Source: Streptococcus catagoni
GTDB taxonomy: Bacteria > Bacillota > Bacilli > Lactobacillales > Streptococcaceae
Assembly: GCF_011421425.1 (NCBI RefSeq)
Contig: NZ_WPCW01000002.1
Span: forward strand, 124,001 to 188,000
DNA: 64,000 nucleotides
Direction of reading: 5' to 3'
The notes under the pieces were generated by a model, which saw nothing but the letters and a program-made list of their open reading frames with translations, did no database searches and had not been told where the DNA came from. Positions 37,426 through 46,740 of the stretch are shown here, in pieces (the stretch's first letter is position 1; every line of letters starts with the position of its first letter). The position numbers and the translations under genes were made by a program.

Positions 37426-38877
37426 ATGTTAGAAGCTTTACACAAATTTTTTGATGTCTTTGGTGCAGCTACGGTTGTACCAGCAATGATTTTTATTGTC
37501 AGTCTTTTTCTAAAAGTCAATCCTAAACGTGCCTTCTTTTGTGCCTTGCGTGCAGGTGTCGGTTTGACTGGGTTTGGTTGGATTATTTCTGCCTTTGCCC
37601 CAATGGTAACCAAGTATATCCAACAAATGGTTGACACGACTGGGTTAAATTTGCCTATTGTAGATATTGGTTGGCAGGCTGGTTCCTTGACAGCCTTCTC
37701 TTCTGAAATCGGTCTGTCTTTCTTTGTCTTTGGGTTACTAATCGAACTTGTTTTATTCCTAACTGGGATTACGCGTGTCTTTGTACCATCGAACTTATGG
37801 AATAATTTTGGCTACATGATTTGGGGAACCATGGCTTATGCTGCAACAGGAAACTTTGTGCTATCCTTTGCCTTCATGGTCTTTGTCCTACTCTATTCAC
37901 TTGTCATGTCCGAAGTTTTAGCGGATCGCTGGTCAGAATACTACGGGGTTAAAAATGCCACGATTAATTCGATTCATAATATTGAAACCTTGATTCCTGC
38001 CTTGATCCTTGATCCTTTATGGAATTTACTTGGTATTAATAAGGTCAAATTGAATCCAGAGTCTCTTAAAACCAAGTTAGGTATCTTTGGTGAGCCAATG
38101 ACCTTGGGCTTTATTCTAGGGGTAATCATTGGGGTTTTGGGCAGTCTCAAAAATCTCATGTCCATTGAAACTTGGGGTGGTATTTTATCCTTTGCTGTGG
38201 TTTTAGCTGCAGTGATGACTATTTTTCCTTTGATCACAGGGGTATTTGCCCAAGCCTTTGCCCCATTGGCAGAAGCTGTTGAACGCAACAAGAAAAAAGA
38301 AAATGCCGAAAGCTCTACCCTCTCTGACAAAAAACGCTGGTTTATTGCTGTTGATGATGGGGTAGGATTTGGTGAACCAGCCACTATTATTGCTGGGTTG
38401 GTTTTGGTTCCTATTATGGTAGTGATTTCCTTGATTTTACCGGGGAACAAGGCCCTCCCTGTGGTGGATTTGATTGCTATTCCTTTTATGATTGAGGCTA
38501 TGATTGCAGTAACGAGAGGTAATATCCTAAAAGCTATACTAAATGGGATCGTTTGGTTTAGTTTAGGCCTATACGCTGCTAGCGCTCTTGGTCCAATTTA
38601 CACTGAGGCTGTTAAACAATTTGGAACTGCCTTGCCTGCTGGTGTTACTCTTATCATGAGCTTTAATCTCCTAGCTCATCCCCTAACAGCGATTGTGCTC
38701 TTTGCCTGGATTTCTGGTAATCCTTTCTATATTGGTTTAACCATTGTTGTTTATTTGGCTTTCTTGCTTCTTTTGAGAACAAGAAGAGAAGCCATCTATC
38801 GTTATTTGAAAGTCATGTCAGATAAAAACAGTGGTTTTGAAGGGTCTTGTGAAAAAATCTTTATTGCGGAAGATTAG
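37426..38877 (+). CDS. Orphan galactitol-type PTS EIIC permease
   Basis: A 483-residue membrane protein of the GatC family with about eleven hydrophobic segments. Family phrases are GFGWIISAFAPMV, GWQAGSLTAFSSEIGLSFFV, LWNNFGYMIWGTMAYAATGN and FIAVDDGVGFGEPATIIAGL. Normally this channel works with dedicated EIIA and EIIB proteins. Neither is encoded nearby other than UlaB/UlaC, which belong to ascorbate transport. A sugar kinase lies two genes downstream. It may transport unphosphorylated substrate, or borrow EIIA/EIIB from elsewhere. The C-terminal 25 residues after KVMSDKN are hydrophilic and unusual. Confidence 0.85.
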   Translation: MLEALHKFFDVFGAATVVPAMIFIVSLFLKVNPKRAFFCALRAGVGLTGFGWIISAFAPMVTKYIQQMVDTTGLNLPIVDIGWQAGSLTAFSSEIGLSFFVFGLLIELVLFLTGITRVFVPSNLWNNFGYMIWGTMAYAATGNFVLSFAFMVFVLLYSLVMSEVLADRWSEYYGVKNATINSIHNIETLIPALILDPLWNLLGINKVKLNPESLKTKLGIFGEPMTLGFILGVIIGVLGSLKNLMSIETWGGILSFAVVLAAVMTIFPLITGVFAQAFAPLAEAVERNKKKENAESSTLSDKKRWFIAVDDGVGFGEPATIIAGLVLVPIMVVISLILPGNKALPVVDLIAIPFMIEAMIAVTRGNILKAILNGIVWFSLGLYAASALGPIYTEAVKQFGTALPAGVTLIMSFNLLAHPLTAIVLFAWISGNPFYIGLTIVVYLAFLLLLRTRREAIYRYLKVMSDKNSGFEGSCEKIFIAED

Positions 38878-38897
38878 TTTTAGTGGAGGAAAGAAAA

Positions 38898-39887
38898 ATG
38901 AAAAAAATCGATGGACATGCTCATATTGTTAACACCATTGCAGGATTTAATGGCAAAGGTCGCTTGAATGCAGTTGGAAATGGTTATGCGATTTGGGATG
39001 ATGGGGATTTAATCAAATTAATCCCAGATGGCTATGGAGATCACGCTTTTACTGCAGAATCCTTTTTACAATTTATGGACGCTAATGAGGTTGAGAAAGC
39101 TGTTATCCTTCAAGGACATCTCAATGGTTATCAAAATTACTATACTCACCTAGCGATTAAAAAATACCCTGAGCGTTTTACAGGAGCCTTTTCAGTAGAT
39201 CCTTTTGCTGACAATGCCATGCAGATTGTCCAACGTCATGTTGAGGTCTTGGGCTTCCGTGCCATCAAGTTTGAAATTAGTCAAGGTGGTGGCATCCATG
39301 GTTATCGAGGACAAAAAACACCATTCCGTCTAGATACCGATCCTCATGTGAGCCGTATCTTGACCTACTTGCTAGAATACCCAGGTTTTGTCGTAACAGT
39401 GGATTATGGAAATTGGGATCAAATCAGCCATCAGCCAGATGCTATTGCTAATCTTGCCCGCCTACACCCAAGTCTTGATTTTGTGGTTTGTCACTTATCA
39501 TTCCCCCATGCAGACACTCCTAACCGCTTGCGAGCAGAACTCAGCATGTGGAAGGACTTGGACAATATCTACACAGATATTTCAGCTATCCAAGACATAG
39601 ATAGTCCAGACAAATTCCCATTCCCTAAAGCTGAAAAGAACGTGCGCATTGCCAAAGAGGTTTTAGGAGCTAAGCGCATCATTTGGGGGACAGATTCACC
39701 TTGGTCTGCTACCTTTAACACTTATGAGGAATTGGCGACCTGGCTAGAACATGTTGCTATTTTCACACCAGAAGAATTAGAAGATGTGCTTTATCATAAT
39801 GCTGAACGTGTTTACTTCAAACCGTCTGCTGTTGAAGCTAACCGCAAGGCTGTTGACCCTGCCACAAAAGAACTAGGCTTATACTAA
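38898..39887 (+). CDS. Amidohydrolase family 2 protein, possible lactonase
   Basis: Metal-dependent TIM-barrel hydrolase of 329 residues. The HxH metal motif is in KKIDGHAHIVN (His7, His9). The second histidine region is VVCHLSFPHADTPNR, and the conserved Asp lies in IIWGTDSPWSATF near the C-terminus. I use the ATG at 38898, which has GGAGG upstream, not the GTG at 38883. Family members include lactonases, decarboxylases and hydratases. A sugar-lactone hydrolase would fit its neighbours (inference). Confidence 0.82.
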   Translation: MKKIDGHAHIVNTIAGFNGKGRLNAVGNGYAIWDDGDLIKLIPDGYGDHAFTAESFLQFMDANEVEKAVILQGHLNGYQNYYTHLAIKKYPERFTGAFSVDPFADNAMQIVQRHVEVLGFRAIKFEISQGGGIHGYRGQKTPFRLDTDPHVSRILTYLLEYPGFVVTVDYGNWDQISHQPDAIANLARLHPSLDFVVCHLSFPHADTPNRLRAELSMWKDLDNIYTDISAIQDIDSPDKFPFPKAEKNVRIAKEVLGAKRIIWGTDSPWSATFNTYEELATWLEHVAIFTPEELEDVLYHNAERVYFKPSAVEANRKAVDPATKELGLY

Positions 39888-39898
39888 AAATGATTAGG

Positions 39899-39933
39899 GG
39901 TTTGGGACAGGAGAAGGTCCCAAACCATTTTGT
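39899..39933 (+). terminator. Hairpin after amidohydrolase gene
   Basis: GGTTTGGGAC and GTCCCAAACC form a perfect 10-bp stem followed by ATTTTGTT. The T tract is weak, so it may attenuate rather than stop. Confidence 0.65.
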
Positions 39934-40116
39934 TATGCTAAGGAGCTTGTATTTAAAAGGGTCATAGACCCATCTGAGGATAACTCACAGACAGGTTAGG
40001 TAGCCAGAGAGGCCTGCAACTGTCGACATGACCAAAGAGGAGTGAGACTCGGTTTGTCTGGTGGTAGTATGATTTTGTTTCAGTTGTTTTCCGATGTTTC
40101 TAAGAAAGGATAAAAG
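39934..40116. other. Intergenic region before kinase gene
   Basis: About 180 bases without a gene. It contains a small GGGTC/GACCC inverted repeat near 39959-39973 and no clear promoter; AAAGGA before 40117 is the kinase ribosome site. Its function is not apparent. Confidence 0.4.
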
Positions 40117-41649
40117 ATGCGCTATTTTTTGAGTATTGACTATGGTGGAACCAGCATAAAGGCTATTTTATTTGATGACAAGGGCAAAGAAATAGCCGTT
40201 TCCTCCTTTCCCACCTTGAAAATAGAAGACACACCTGGTTTCAGGGAAATTGATTTAGAGGTTACCTGGCAAGCCATTGGTGCGTCCATCAAGGAAGTTA
40301 TCGACACATCAGCCATTGCTAGCTCTGCTATTGCAGCTGTCATTCCCATTGGCCACGGCAAAGGGCTGTATCTGTTAGATAAGCAACAAGCTATTTTTTG
40401 TCATGGAATTTTATCCACAGATGAACGTGCCAACGATTTAGCAACTGCTTTTGAAGAGAAGGTGGATGACCTTTGGGGACTGACCCAACAACATGTCGTT
40501 GGGGTTCAAGCTCCTGTCTTGTTACGATGGTTGAAAGAGTATGATAGGGCTTCTTATGATCAGATTGGCTGGGTGTTATCAGCCAAGGATTTTATTCGTT
40601 TTCAACTAACAGGCAAGGTTCATCAAGAATATGGTGATGCTTCAGGTAATCATTGGATTAATTTTCAAACAGGGACTTATGACCCAGCTATTCTAAGTTT
40701 TTTTGGTATTGAGGAAATGGCTCAAGCCTTGCCTGAATTGGTGGATTGTGCGGATATTATTGGAGGAGTATCCAAAGAAGCTGCTAAACTTACTGGATTA
40801 ATAGAAGGCACTCCTGTTCTTGGGGGTCTATTTGACATTGATGCTTGTGCAATCGGCTCAGGAGTTCTTAACGATCAGACCTTTAGTTTGATTTCGGGTA
40901 CTTGGAATATTAATACTTATCCAAGCAAAAAAGCTGCTAGCCAAGCAAGTGGTCACATGAATTCTTATTTTCCAAATCGTGACTATTTGATAGAGGCTAG
41001 TAGCCCCACCTCTGCTGGGAACCTAGATGCTATCTTAAAAATGCTTATGTCAGAAGAAATACGAACCATCAAAGAACAAGGTCATGAATCAATCTATGAT
41101 ACCCTTGAAACGTTTTTAGAGCAGACTGATGCTAGCTACACCGATCTTTTGTTTTTCCCTTTTTTATATGGAAATAATACTGTTGCAGAAGCCAAGGCTT
41201 GCTTTTTGGGACTAAGCACAAAATCGACCAAATCTCATATGTTGCGAGCCGTTTATGAAGGGATTGCTTTTGCACACAAGCAACATATTACTCAACTGAT
41301 TAATGCTAAAGGGTCAGCACCTAAGGTTATTCGAATGACTGGTGGGGCAACGCATTCAAAGGCTTGGGTGCAACTGTTTGCGGATGTGCTCAATCTGCCT
41401 ATTGAAACCGTATCGGGTAGTGAACTTGGAGGTCTCGGAGGCGCTTTGCTTGCCAAGGCATCTTTGGATAGCCTTTCCTTAGCCGAGGCGGTAGCCGATA
41501 TGGTAAGGGTAAAAGATACCTACTATCCTAACTCAGCGCAAAACCGCTATTATCAGCAAAAATATGAGCTTTATCAGCAATTATTAACCGTGATGGCTCC
41601 TGCTTGGCACTCCCTAGCAGCCTTGTCAAAACTGGCCCAAGACGATTAG
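40117..41649 (+). CDS. FGGY-family carbohydrate kinase (L-xylulose/3-keto-L-gulonate kinase-like)
   Basis: ATP-dependent sugar kinase of 510 residues. The N-terminal phosphate loop is FLSIDYGGTSIKAILFDD. The central part has HGILSTDERAND and GTWNINTYPS. The C-terminal FGGY signature is IRMTGGATHSKAWVQLFADV, followed by ELGGLGGALLAK. AAAGGAT is the ribosome site. The overall look is of the xylulokinase/LyxK branch. In an ascorbate locus, a kinase making 3-keto-L-gulonate-6-phosphate or L-xylulose-5-phosphate would feed UlaD or UlaE directly (inference). Confidence 0.88.
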   Translation: MRYFLSIDYGGTSIKAILFDDKGKEIAVSSFPTLKIEDTPGFREIDLEVTWQAIGASIKEVIDTSAIASSAIAAVIPIGHGKGLYLLDKQQAIFCHGILSTDERANDLATAFEEKVDDLWGLTQQHVVGVQAPVLLRWLKEYDRASYDQIGWVLSAKDFIRFQLTGKVHQEYGDASGNHWINFQTGTYDPAILSFFGIEEMAQALPELVDCADIIGGVSKEAAKLTGLIEGTPVLGGLFDIDACAIGSGVLNDQTFSLISGTWNINTYPSKKAASQASGHMNSYFPNRDYLIEASSPTSAGNLDAILKMLMSEEIRTIKEQGHESIYDTLETFLEQTDASYTDLLFFPFLYGNNTVAEAKACFLGLSTKSTKSHMLRAVYEGIAFAHKQHITQLINAKGSAPKVIRMTGGATHSKAWVQLFADVLNLPIETVSGSELGGLGGALLAKASLDSLSLAEAVADMVRVKDTYYPNSAQNRYYQQKYELYQQLLTVMAPAWHSLAALSKLAQDD

Positions 41650-41661
41650 AAAGAAGAAAAT

Positions 41662-42408
41662 ATGTTAGAACAAAAAGACCTTATCATCAACAGTATTGTC
41701 TTTAAAGAAGATTTAGAAGCAGGACTTTCCCAAGTAGACCTTTTGGAGCAGGTTCAGGCTATGGGATTCAACCGCTTTGAAGTTCGTCGTGAATTTTTGG
41801 GAGACATTCCCCAAGAATTAGGGGTTTTAAAAGCTAAAGCTAATCAACTTGATATAGCCCTTTTTTACAGTGTCAATGAGGACTTGCTAGTTGACGGGAG
41901 GCTTAATCCAAGCATAGATGCGTTGTTACAAGAAGCACAGGTTTTGCAGGCTCCCTTTTTAAAAGTCAACATTGGAGATGCTAACCGCTTGCTTCCTCAA
42001 ACCTTGTCTTCTTTGGAAAAGGTGTTACCGCCAGGCATGCCGCTTTTGGTGGAAAATAATCAGGATCCTGTGGGAGCGAGCCTAGCTAATTGTGTTCGAT
42101 TTATGACTCTGGCACAGCAGACTAATCTGCCTATCGGTTTTGTCTTTGATACAGCGAATTGGGCCTTTGTCGGTGAGTCTATCGTTCAAGCTGCCAAGCA
42201 GTTGACTGCTTTTACCAGCTACCTTCATTGCAAAAATTATTTACAAGTAGGGGAAGTTCTTTCAACCAGTAACGCCTTGTTTGAGGGGGAAATTGATATT
42301 ATCCAACTGCTCCAGCAATTTCCAAATGTTCCTTATCTGGCTCTTGAATACGCAACAAGTAAGGAGCAACTTCTGGCTGATGCCAGTCGTTTAAGCCAGC
42401 TTCTCTAA
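41662..42408 (+). CDS. TIM-barrel sugar phosphate isomerase/epimerase
   Basis: A 248-residue protein of the AP endonuclease family 2 (xylose isomerase-like) fold. Metal-ligand positions are visible in FLKVNIGDANR, PLLVENNQD, GFVFDTANWAFVG and SYLHCKNYLQ. It starts 12 bp after the kinase. It differs clearly from UlaE in the same locus, so it probably handles another step or substrate. No specific substrate can be named. Confidence 0.82.
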   Translation: MLEQKDLIINSIVFKEDLEAGLSQVDLLEQVQAMGFNRFEVRREFLGDIPQELGVLKAKANQLDIALFYSVNEDLLVDGRLNPSIDALLQEAQVLQAPFLKVNIGDANRLLPQTLSSLEKVLPPGMPLLVENNQDPVGASLANCVRFMTLAQQTNLPIGFVFDTANWAFVGESIVQAAKQLTAFTSYLHCKNYLQVGEVLSTSNALFEGEIDIIQLLQQFPNVPYLALEYATSKEQLLADASRLSQLL

Positions 42409-42496
42409 AAAGATTCTTTACAGCAGTTAGGTGCCAAGTCGCTAAAATCGTGATAAAATAGACAAAGACGGATTTTTAGGGAGGAGGTTTGTAACA

Positions 42497-44143
42497 ATGA
42501 TGATTTTGGATAAAAAGAGTTATGATTTGCTCTCTTATTTACTCAAGCTTGAAGCGCCTGAAACGGTCATGGCTATTTCACATGCCCTAAACCAATCGCG
42601 GCGTAAAGTCTATTACCAGCTTGATAAGATTAATGAGGCTTTACCAAAAGAGGTTGAGCAAATTATCTCTTATCCTCGGATCGGGATTCTTTTAAATGAG
42701 GAGCAAAAAGCTGTCTGCCGTTTATTGTTAGAAGAAGTGACTGATTATAATTACGTCATGAAAAGTGATGAGCGCCGGCACCTATCTTCAATTTATATTG
42801 CGGTTTCCACCGAGAGAGTGACCATTGACAAACTCATGCAAATCAATGATGTGTCCCGTAATACCATTTTGAATGATTTAACGGAGTTAAGGGAAGAGCT
42901 GGAGAACAAGCAGTACAAAATTCAACTCCATGCCACCAAGGCAAGAGGTTATTATTTTGATTGTCACCCTATGGCCTTGATTCAATACTTATATAAAGTA
43001 TTGGTTGATGTCTATCAAGGGGGGAACAGCAGCTTCATTGATATGTTTGACCGCAAACTATCAGAAACACAGGGACTATCAGTTTATTTTTCAAAAGATA
43101 TTCTAGATTATTTCCACGAGTACCTCTTTTTATCTCAGGCTAGCTTAGGAAAGACGATTAATATCCAAGATAGCCAATTCATGTTGCAAATCTTGCCCTT
43201 TATGCTTCTGAGTTACCGCAATATGTGGCTTAATTCAGATGTCAAAAATGCCCTCAAAAAGGATTTTAACCTGATTTGGAAGCGCAAAGAGTACCAGATT
43301 GCTCAGGAATTAGCCAGTGAGCTTTACCAGAATTTCAAACTCCACTTGGATGACATTGAAGTGGGAATGGTAGCCATGCTCATGTTGTCTTTCCGAAAAG
43401 ATCAGGATCGTCATGTGGAAAGCCAGGATTATGAGGACATGCGTGCTACCATTAGTCACTTTATCGACCAGTTGGAGAGCCGTTATCAGTTGCATTTTAC
43501 CCATAAGCAGGACTTGTTGAAGCAGTTAACCACTCATTGCAAGGCACTTGTTTACCGCAAAGCTTATGGGATCTTCTCAGTCAATCCGCTGACAGACCAC
43601 ATCAAGGAAAAATACGAAGAACTGTTTGCTATGGCACAGTCCTGTGCCACTATTTTAGAAAAGGATTGGGACATCAGCCTGACAGACGATGATGTGGCCT
43701 ACCTGACCATTCACCTAGGTGGAGAGTTACGCAATAACACTGTCGACCAAGAAAAGACCAAGTTGGTTATTGTGTCCGATGATGGTATCGGCATTCAAAA
43801 ACTCTTGCTCAAGCAGTGCCAACGGTATTTGGCCAATGGTCAGATTGAAGCGGTCTTTACAACAGAGCAGTATCAGAGTGTCTATGACCTTCTGTCAGTG
43901 GATATGATTGTTGCCACAACGGATGCTCTGGAAACCAAAGTTCCCATGCTCATTGTCAATCCCATTTTAAGCGATGATGACATTATCAAGCTGATTCGCT
44001 TCTCTAAGCAGGGGCGTCTGACCGACCATTCACATTTCTCCACCGAGTTGGCCAAGGCTATCGAGGCAGTTGTCAAAGATGAATCAGACCGCTATGCGCT
44101 GACTTCCAAAATTGAAAAACTCATTCACCGCGAATTGTTGTGA
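42497..44143 (+). CDS. ulaR: BglG-family PRD regulator, probable UlaR
   Basis: A 548-residue PTS-controlled transcription activator. Two winged-helix segments (about 1-90 and 95-160, DVSRNTILNDLTELREEL) are followed by two PRD domains, with conserved histidines in the second near HFTHKQDLLKQLTTHCKALV. A GatB/EIIB-like domain follows (LVIVSDDGIGIQKLLLKQC), without the usual cysteine. There is no clear EIIA domain. In S. pneumoniae the BglG-type UlaR activates the ula genes. Here the gene lies just ahead of ulaG, and a shared operator precedes ulaA and ulaG. The symbol is given on that context. Confidence 0.85.
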   Translation: MMILDKKSYDLLSYLLKLEAPETVMAISHALNQSRRKVYYQLDKINEALPKEVEQIISYPRIGILLNEEQKAVCRLLLEEVTDYNYVMKSDERRHLSSIYIAVSTERVTIDKLMQINDVSRNTILNDLTELREELENKQYKIQLHATKARGYYFDCHPMALIQYLYKVLVDVYQGGNSSFIDMFDRKLSETQGLSVYFSKDILDYFHEYLFLSQASLGKTINIQDSQFMLQILPFMLLSYRNMWLNSDVKNALKKDFNLIWKRKEYQIAQELASELYQNFKLHLDDIEVGMVAMLMLSFRKDQDRHVESQDYEDMRATISHFIDQLESRYQLHFTHKQDLLKQLTTHCKALVYRKAYGIFSVNPLTDHIKEKYEELFAMAQSCATILEKDWDISLTDDDVAYLTIHLGGELRNNTVDQEKTKLVIVSDDGIGIQKLLLKQCQRYLANGQIEAVFTTEQYQSVYDLLSVDMIVATTDALETKVPMLIVNPILSDDDIIKLIRFSKQGRLTDHSHFSTELAKAIEAVVKDESDRYALTSKIEKLIHRELL

Positions 44144-44369
44144 GTGTCGACATATCAAAAAAGGTACCTCAGTTTTTCTATGACGTAGAAAAAACATAAC
44201 TGAGGTTTTTAGTATGCCCTGAGAAAATAGCGGAGCAAAGTAACAATAGTCACCTGTTCAGGAGTGCCCGTTCCCTATGGTCGCCCTATACAGAAAGGCA
44301 ACAAGCAAAGCATCTGTTGCAGTTGCAAAGGGATTGAGTAACTCTAGTACCTACACAAATCCAGTCCAT
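44144..44369. other. Intergenic region between ulaR and ulaG operator
   Basis: Beyond the terminator at 44166-44210, about 160 bases hold no gene. The stretch 44225-44340 is more G/C-rich than its surroundings and shows no recognised family; a fragment of an old insertion is possible but unproven. Confidence 0.4.
44166..44210 (+). terminator. ulaR terminator
   Basis: ACCTCAGTT and AACTGAGGT pair, with an inner TTTTCTA/TAGAAAA stem, followed by TTTTAG. Confidence 0.85.
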
Positions 44370-44429
44370 TTTTGAACACATACATGTGTGACACTTGGTC
44401 TTTTTTATAGGCTCGCTTCGTTCTATACT
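44370..44429 (+). promoter_or_regulatory. ulaG promoter with shared ula operator
   Basis: TTTTGAACAC-N5-TGTGTGA-N-A-N-TTGGTCTTTTTT (44370-44406), then 17 bp and TATACT (44424-44429). Block and spacing match the ulaA promoter, but this copy has no cre site. Confidence 0.8.
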
Positions 44430-44466
44430 AATAATGTAGAAATAATGAAACTTGGAGGAAATTTGA

Positions 44467-45558
44467 ATGGCTAAAGTTCAAGATATTACACGTGAATCAT
44501 GGATTTTGAGTACTTTTCCAGAGTGGGGAACCTGGTTAAATGAAGAAATTGAAGAAGATATTGTCCCAGAAAATAACTTTTCAATGTGGTGGCTGGGCAA
44601 TTGTGGTATCTGGGTAAAAACACCTGGCGGTGCTAACATTGTTATGGACCTCTGGTCAAACCGTGGAAAATCAACTAAAAAAGTAAAAGACATGGTTCGT
44701 GGGCATCAAATGGCTAATATGGCGGGTGTTCGCAAATTGCAACCTAATTTACGGGCACAACCAATGGTTATTGATCCATTTGCTATCAATGAATTAGACT
44801 ACTACTTGGTTTCTCACTTCCATAGTGACCATATTGATATCAATACTGCGGCAGCTATTATCAACAATCCAAAGCTTAATCATGTGAAATTTGTTGGACC
44901 TTATGAATGTGGTGAAATCTGGAAGAAATGGGGCGTTCCTGAAGATCGCATCATGATTGTGAAGCCAGGCGACAGCTTTGCCTTTAAAGACATGAAAGTG
45001 ACTGCAGTAGAATCCTTTGACCGCACTTGTTTGGTGACCCTACCAGTTGAAGGTGCAGATTCTCAAGATGGTGAACTAGCAGGTCTACCTGTAACTGATG
45101 AGGAAATGGCTCGTAAGGCTGTTAACTATATCTTTGAGACACCTGGTGGAACTATCTACCACGGTGCAGATTCTCATTTTTCAAATTATTTTGCAAAACA
45201 TGGCCGTGACTATAAGATTGATGTGGCCTTAAATAACTACGGTGAAAATCCTCTTGGAATACAGGATAAAATGACTTCAGTTGACCTTCTTAGAATGGCA
45301 GAAAATCTCCGTGCCAAAGTCATTATCCCAGTTCACTACGATATCTGGTCAAACTTTATGGCTTCAACAGATGAGATCTTAGAACTCTGGAAAATGCGTA
45401 AGGAACGCTTGCAGTATCAATTCCATCCTTTCATTTGGGAAGTTGGTGGTAAATATACCTATCCTCAAGACCAAAATAGGATTGAATACCATCATCCTCG
45501 TGGTTTTGACGATTGCTTCCTTGAAGACTCTAATATTCAATTTAAAGCCTTACTTTAA
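44467..45558 (+). CDS. ulaG: L-ascorbate-6-phosphate lactonase
   Basis: Metallo-beta-lactamase-fold enzyme of 363 residues that opens L-ascorbate-6-phosphate to 3-keto-L-gulonate-6-phosphate, the substrate of UlaD. The metal motif is LVSHFHSDHIDINTAAA, with later ligands in IYHGADSHFSNYF and VIIPVHYDIWSNFM. TTGGAGG precedes the start. It is transcribed apart from ulaABCDEF but from a matching promoter. Confidence 0.96.
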   Translation: MAKVQDITRESWILSTFPEWGTWLNEEIEEDIVPENNFSMWWLGNCGIWVKTPGGANIVMDLWSNRGKSTKKVKDMVRGHQMANMAGVRKLQPNLRAQPMVIDPFAINELDYYLVSHFHSDHIDINTAAAIINNPKLNHVKFVGPYECGEIWKKWGVPEDRIMIVKPGDSFAFKDMKVTAVESFDRTCLVTLPVEGADSQDGELAGLPVTDEEMARKAVNYIFETPGGTIYHGADSHFSNYFAKHGRDYKIDVALNNYGENPLGIQDKMTSVDLLRMAENLRAKVIIPVHYDIWSNFMASTDEILELWKMRKERLQYQFHPFIWEVGGKYTYPQDQNRIEYHHPRGFDDCFLEDSNIQFKALL

Positions 45559-45563
45559 AATAA

Positions 45564-45602
45564 AAAAGACGATCTTAATAGACAAGTTAAGGTCGTTTTT
45601 TG
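45564..45602 (+). terminator. ulaG terminator
   Basis: AAAAGACGATCTTAA and TTAAGGTCGTTTTTT form a long stem with one G-U. Confidence 0.88.
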
Positions 45603-45676
45603 AGGCTTTATTTACCTATACTTGGAGCTTCCTATGCTAGAATGAAAGAAAGTCGTTTTTCTAGAGAGGAGAACTT

Positions 45677-46567
45677 ATGAAAAAAGTTGTTTTGATTGTC
45701 AATCCTTCTGCAGGAGGCGAAGAAGCTAAGACCTATCAAAAAGCGGCCCAGGATAAATTAGCCAGCTATTTTGATCAGGTAGAGGTGAAATATACCAAAA
45801 AGGCAGGAGACGCCAAAAATTTTGCTAAAAAAGCAGCTCAGGATCATTATCACAGTGTCTTTGTGATGGGTGGAGATGGAACGGTTAATGAAGGAGTCAG
45901 TGGGATAGCTGAAGAAGACTATAGACCCCATTTTGGCTTTTTCCCCTTAGGAACCGTGAACGATCTTGCGCGTGCACTAGATATTCCTTTAGATCCCAAA
46001 GAAGCTATTGAGACCATGCTTTTAGATCAGACACATCCGCTAGACATTGGTAAGGTTAATGACCACTATTTTACAAATATTGTAGCTATAGGTAATATTC
46101 CTGAATCCCTTATTGATGTTGAAGTTGAAGATAAAACAAAGTTAGGTCCTCTGGCCTATCTTATCTCAGCTGTGCAAAATCTCCTAAGCAATACTTCTTA
46201 TGAGTTTCAATTGGCTTATGATGGCAAAAAAGAAAGGATGGAAAGTTCTCTTATCTTGATTGCTCTGACCAATTCTATTGGTGGCATGAATCAGTTCACA
46301 CCCCATGCTCAAACTAATGATGGCTACTTGCATCTGGTCATCACTCAAGATAAAAATGTCAAAGAAAGCTTGGCTGCCTTGCCCAATTTATTCTCAAAAA
46401 ATGGAAAAAGTGATGAGAAGGTCAGCTATAAAAAATTATCAAAAGTGACCATAGCTGTTAAAGATGCTGAGTTGCAAACAAATACCGATGGTGACAAGGG
46501 TGATTATTTGCCCATAACTGTTGAGGTTCTCCCGCAGCATATTGAGGTTTACCGCTGTCAAAAATAA
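45677..46567 (+). CDS. Diacylglycerol/lipid kinase (DagK/YegS family)
   Basis: A 296-residue lipid kinase with the ATP motif VFVMGGDGTVNEGVSGI and the second glycine motif FGFFPLGTVNDLARAL. NPSAGG near the N-terminus is typical. Such enzymes recycle diacylglycerol or phosphorylate related lipids at the membrane face. AGAGGAG precedes the ATG. It is monocistronic, with a terminator at 46575-46610. The exact lipid substrate is not certain. Confidence 0.9.
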   Translation: MKKVVLIVNPSAGGEEAKTYQKAAQDKLASYFDQVEVKYTKKAGDAKNFAKKAAQDHYHSVFVMGGDGTVNEGVSGIAEEDYRPHFGFFPLGTVNDLARALDIPLDPKEAIETMLLDQTHPLDIGKVNDHYFTNIVAIGNIPESLIDVEVEDKTKLGPLAYLISAVQNLLSNTSYEFQLAYDGKKERMESSLILIALTNSIGGMNQFTPHAQTNDGYLHLVITQDKNVKESLAALPNLFSKNGKSDEKVSYKKLSKVTIAVKDAELQTNTDGDKGDYLPITVEVLPQHIEVYRCQK

Positions 46568-46574
46568 GAGCAAG

Positions 46575-46610
46575 AAGAGATAGAGAAAAAGTAAACTCTA
46601 TCTCTTTTTA
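46575..46610 (+). terminator. Lipid kinase terminator
   Basis: AGAGATAGAG and CTCTATCTCT pair around an A-rich loop, followed by TTT. Confidence 0.85.
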
Positions 46611-46711
46611 TGGTTACTTTGAGGGTTTTTTGGATTAAATTTTCGGAATAAATTAATGATAAAAATGATGAAAAGGCTTGAAAAATAAAGGTCTTTAGAG
46701 AGTTTTAATAT

Positions 46712-46740
46712 TTGACAAAAGTGACCATACATGATAACAT
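46712..46740 (+). promoter_or_regulatory. opuA promoter
   Basis: TTGACA (46712-46717), 17 bp, TAACAT (46735-46740). It overlaps the start of the longest opuAA frame and so excludes that start. Confidence 0.75.
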
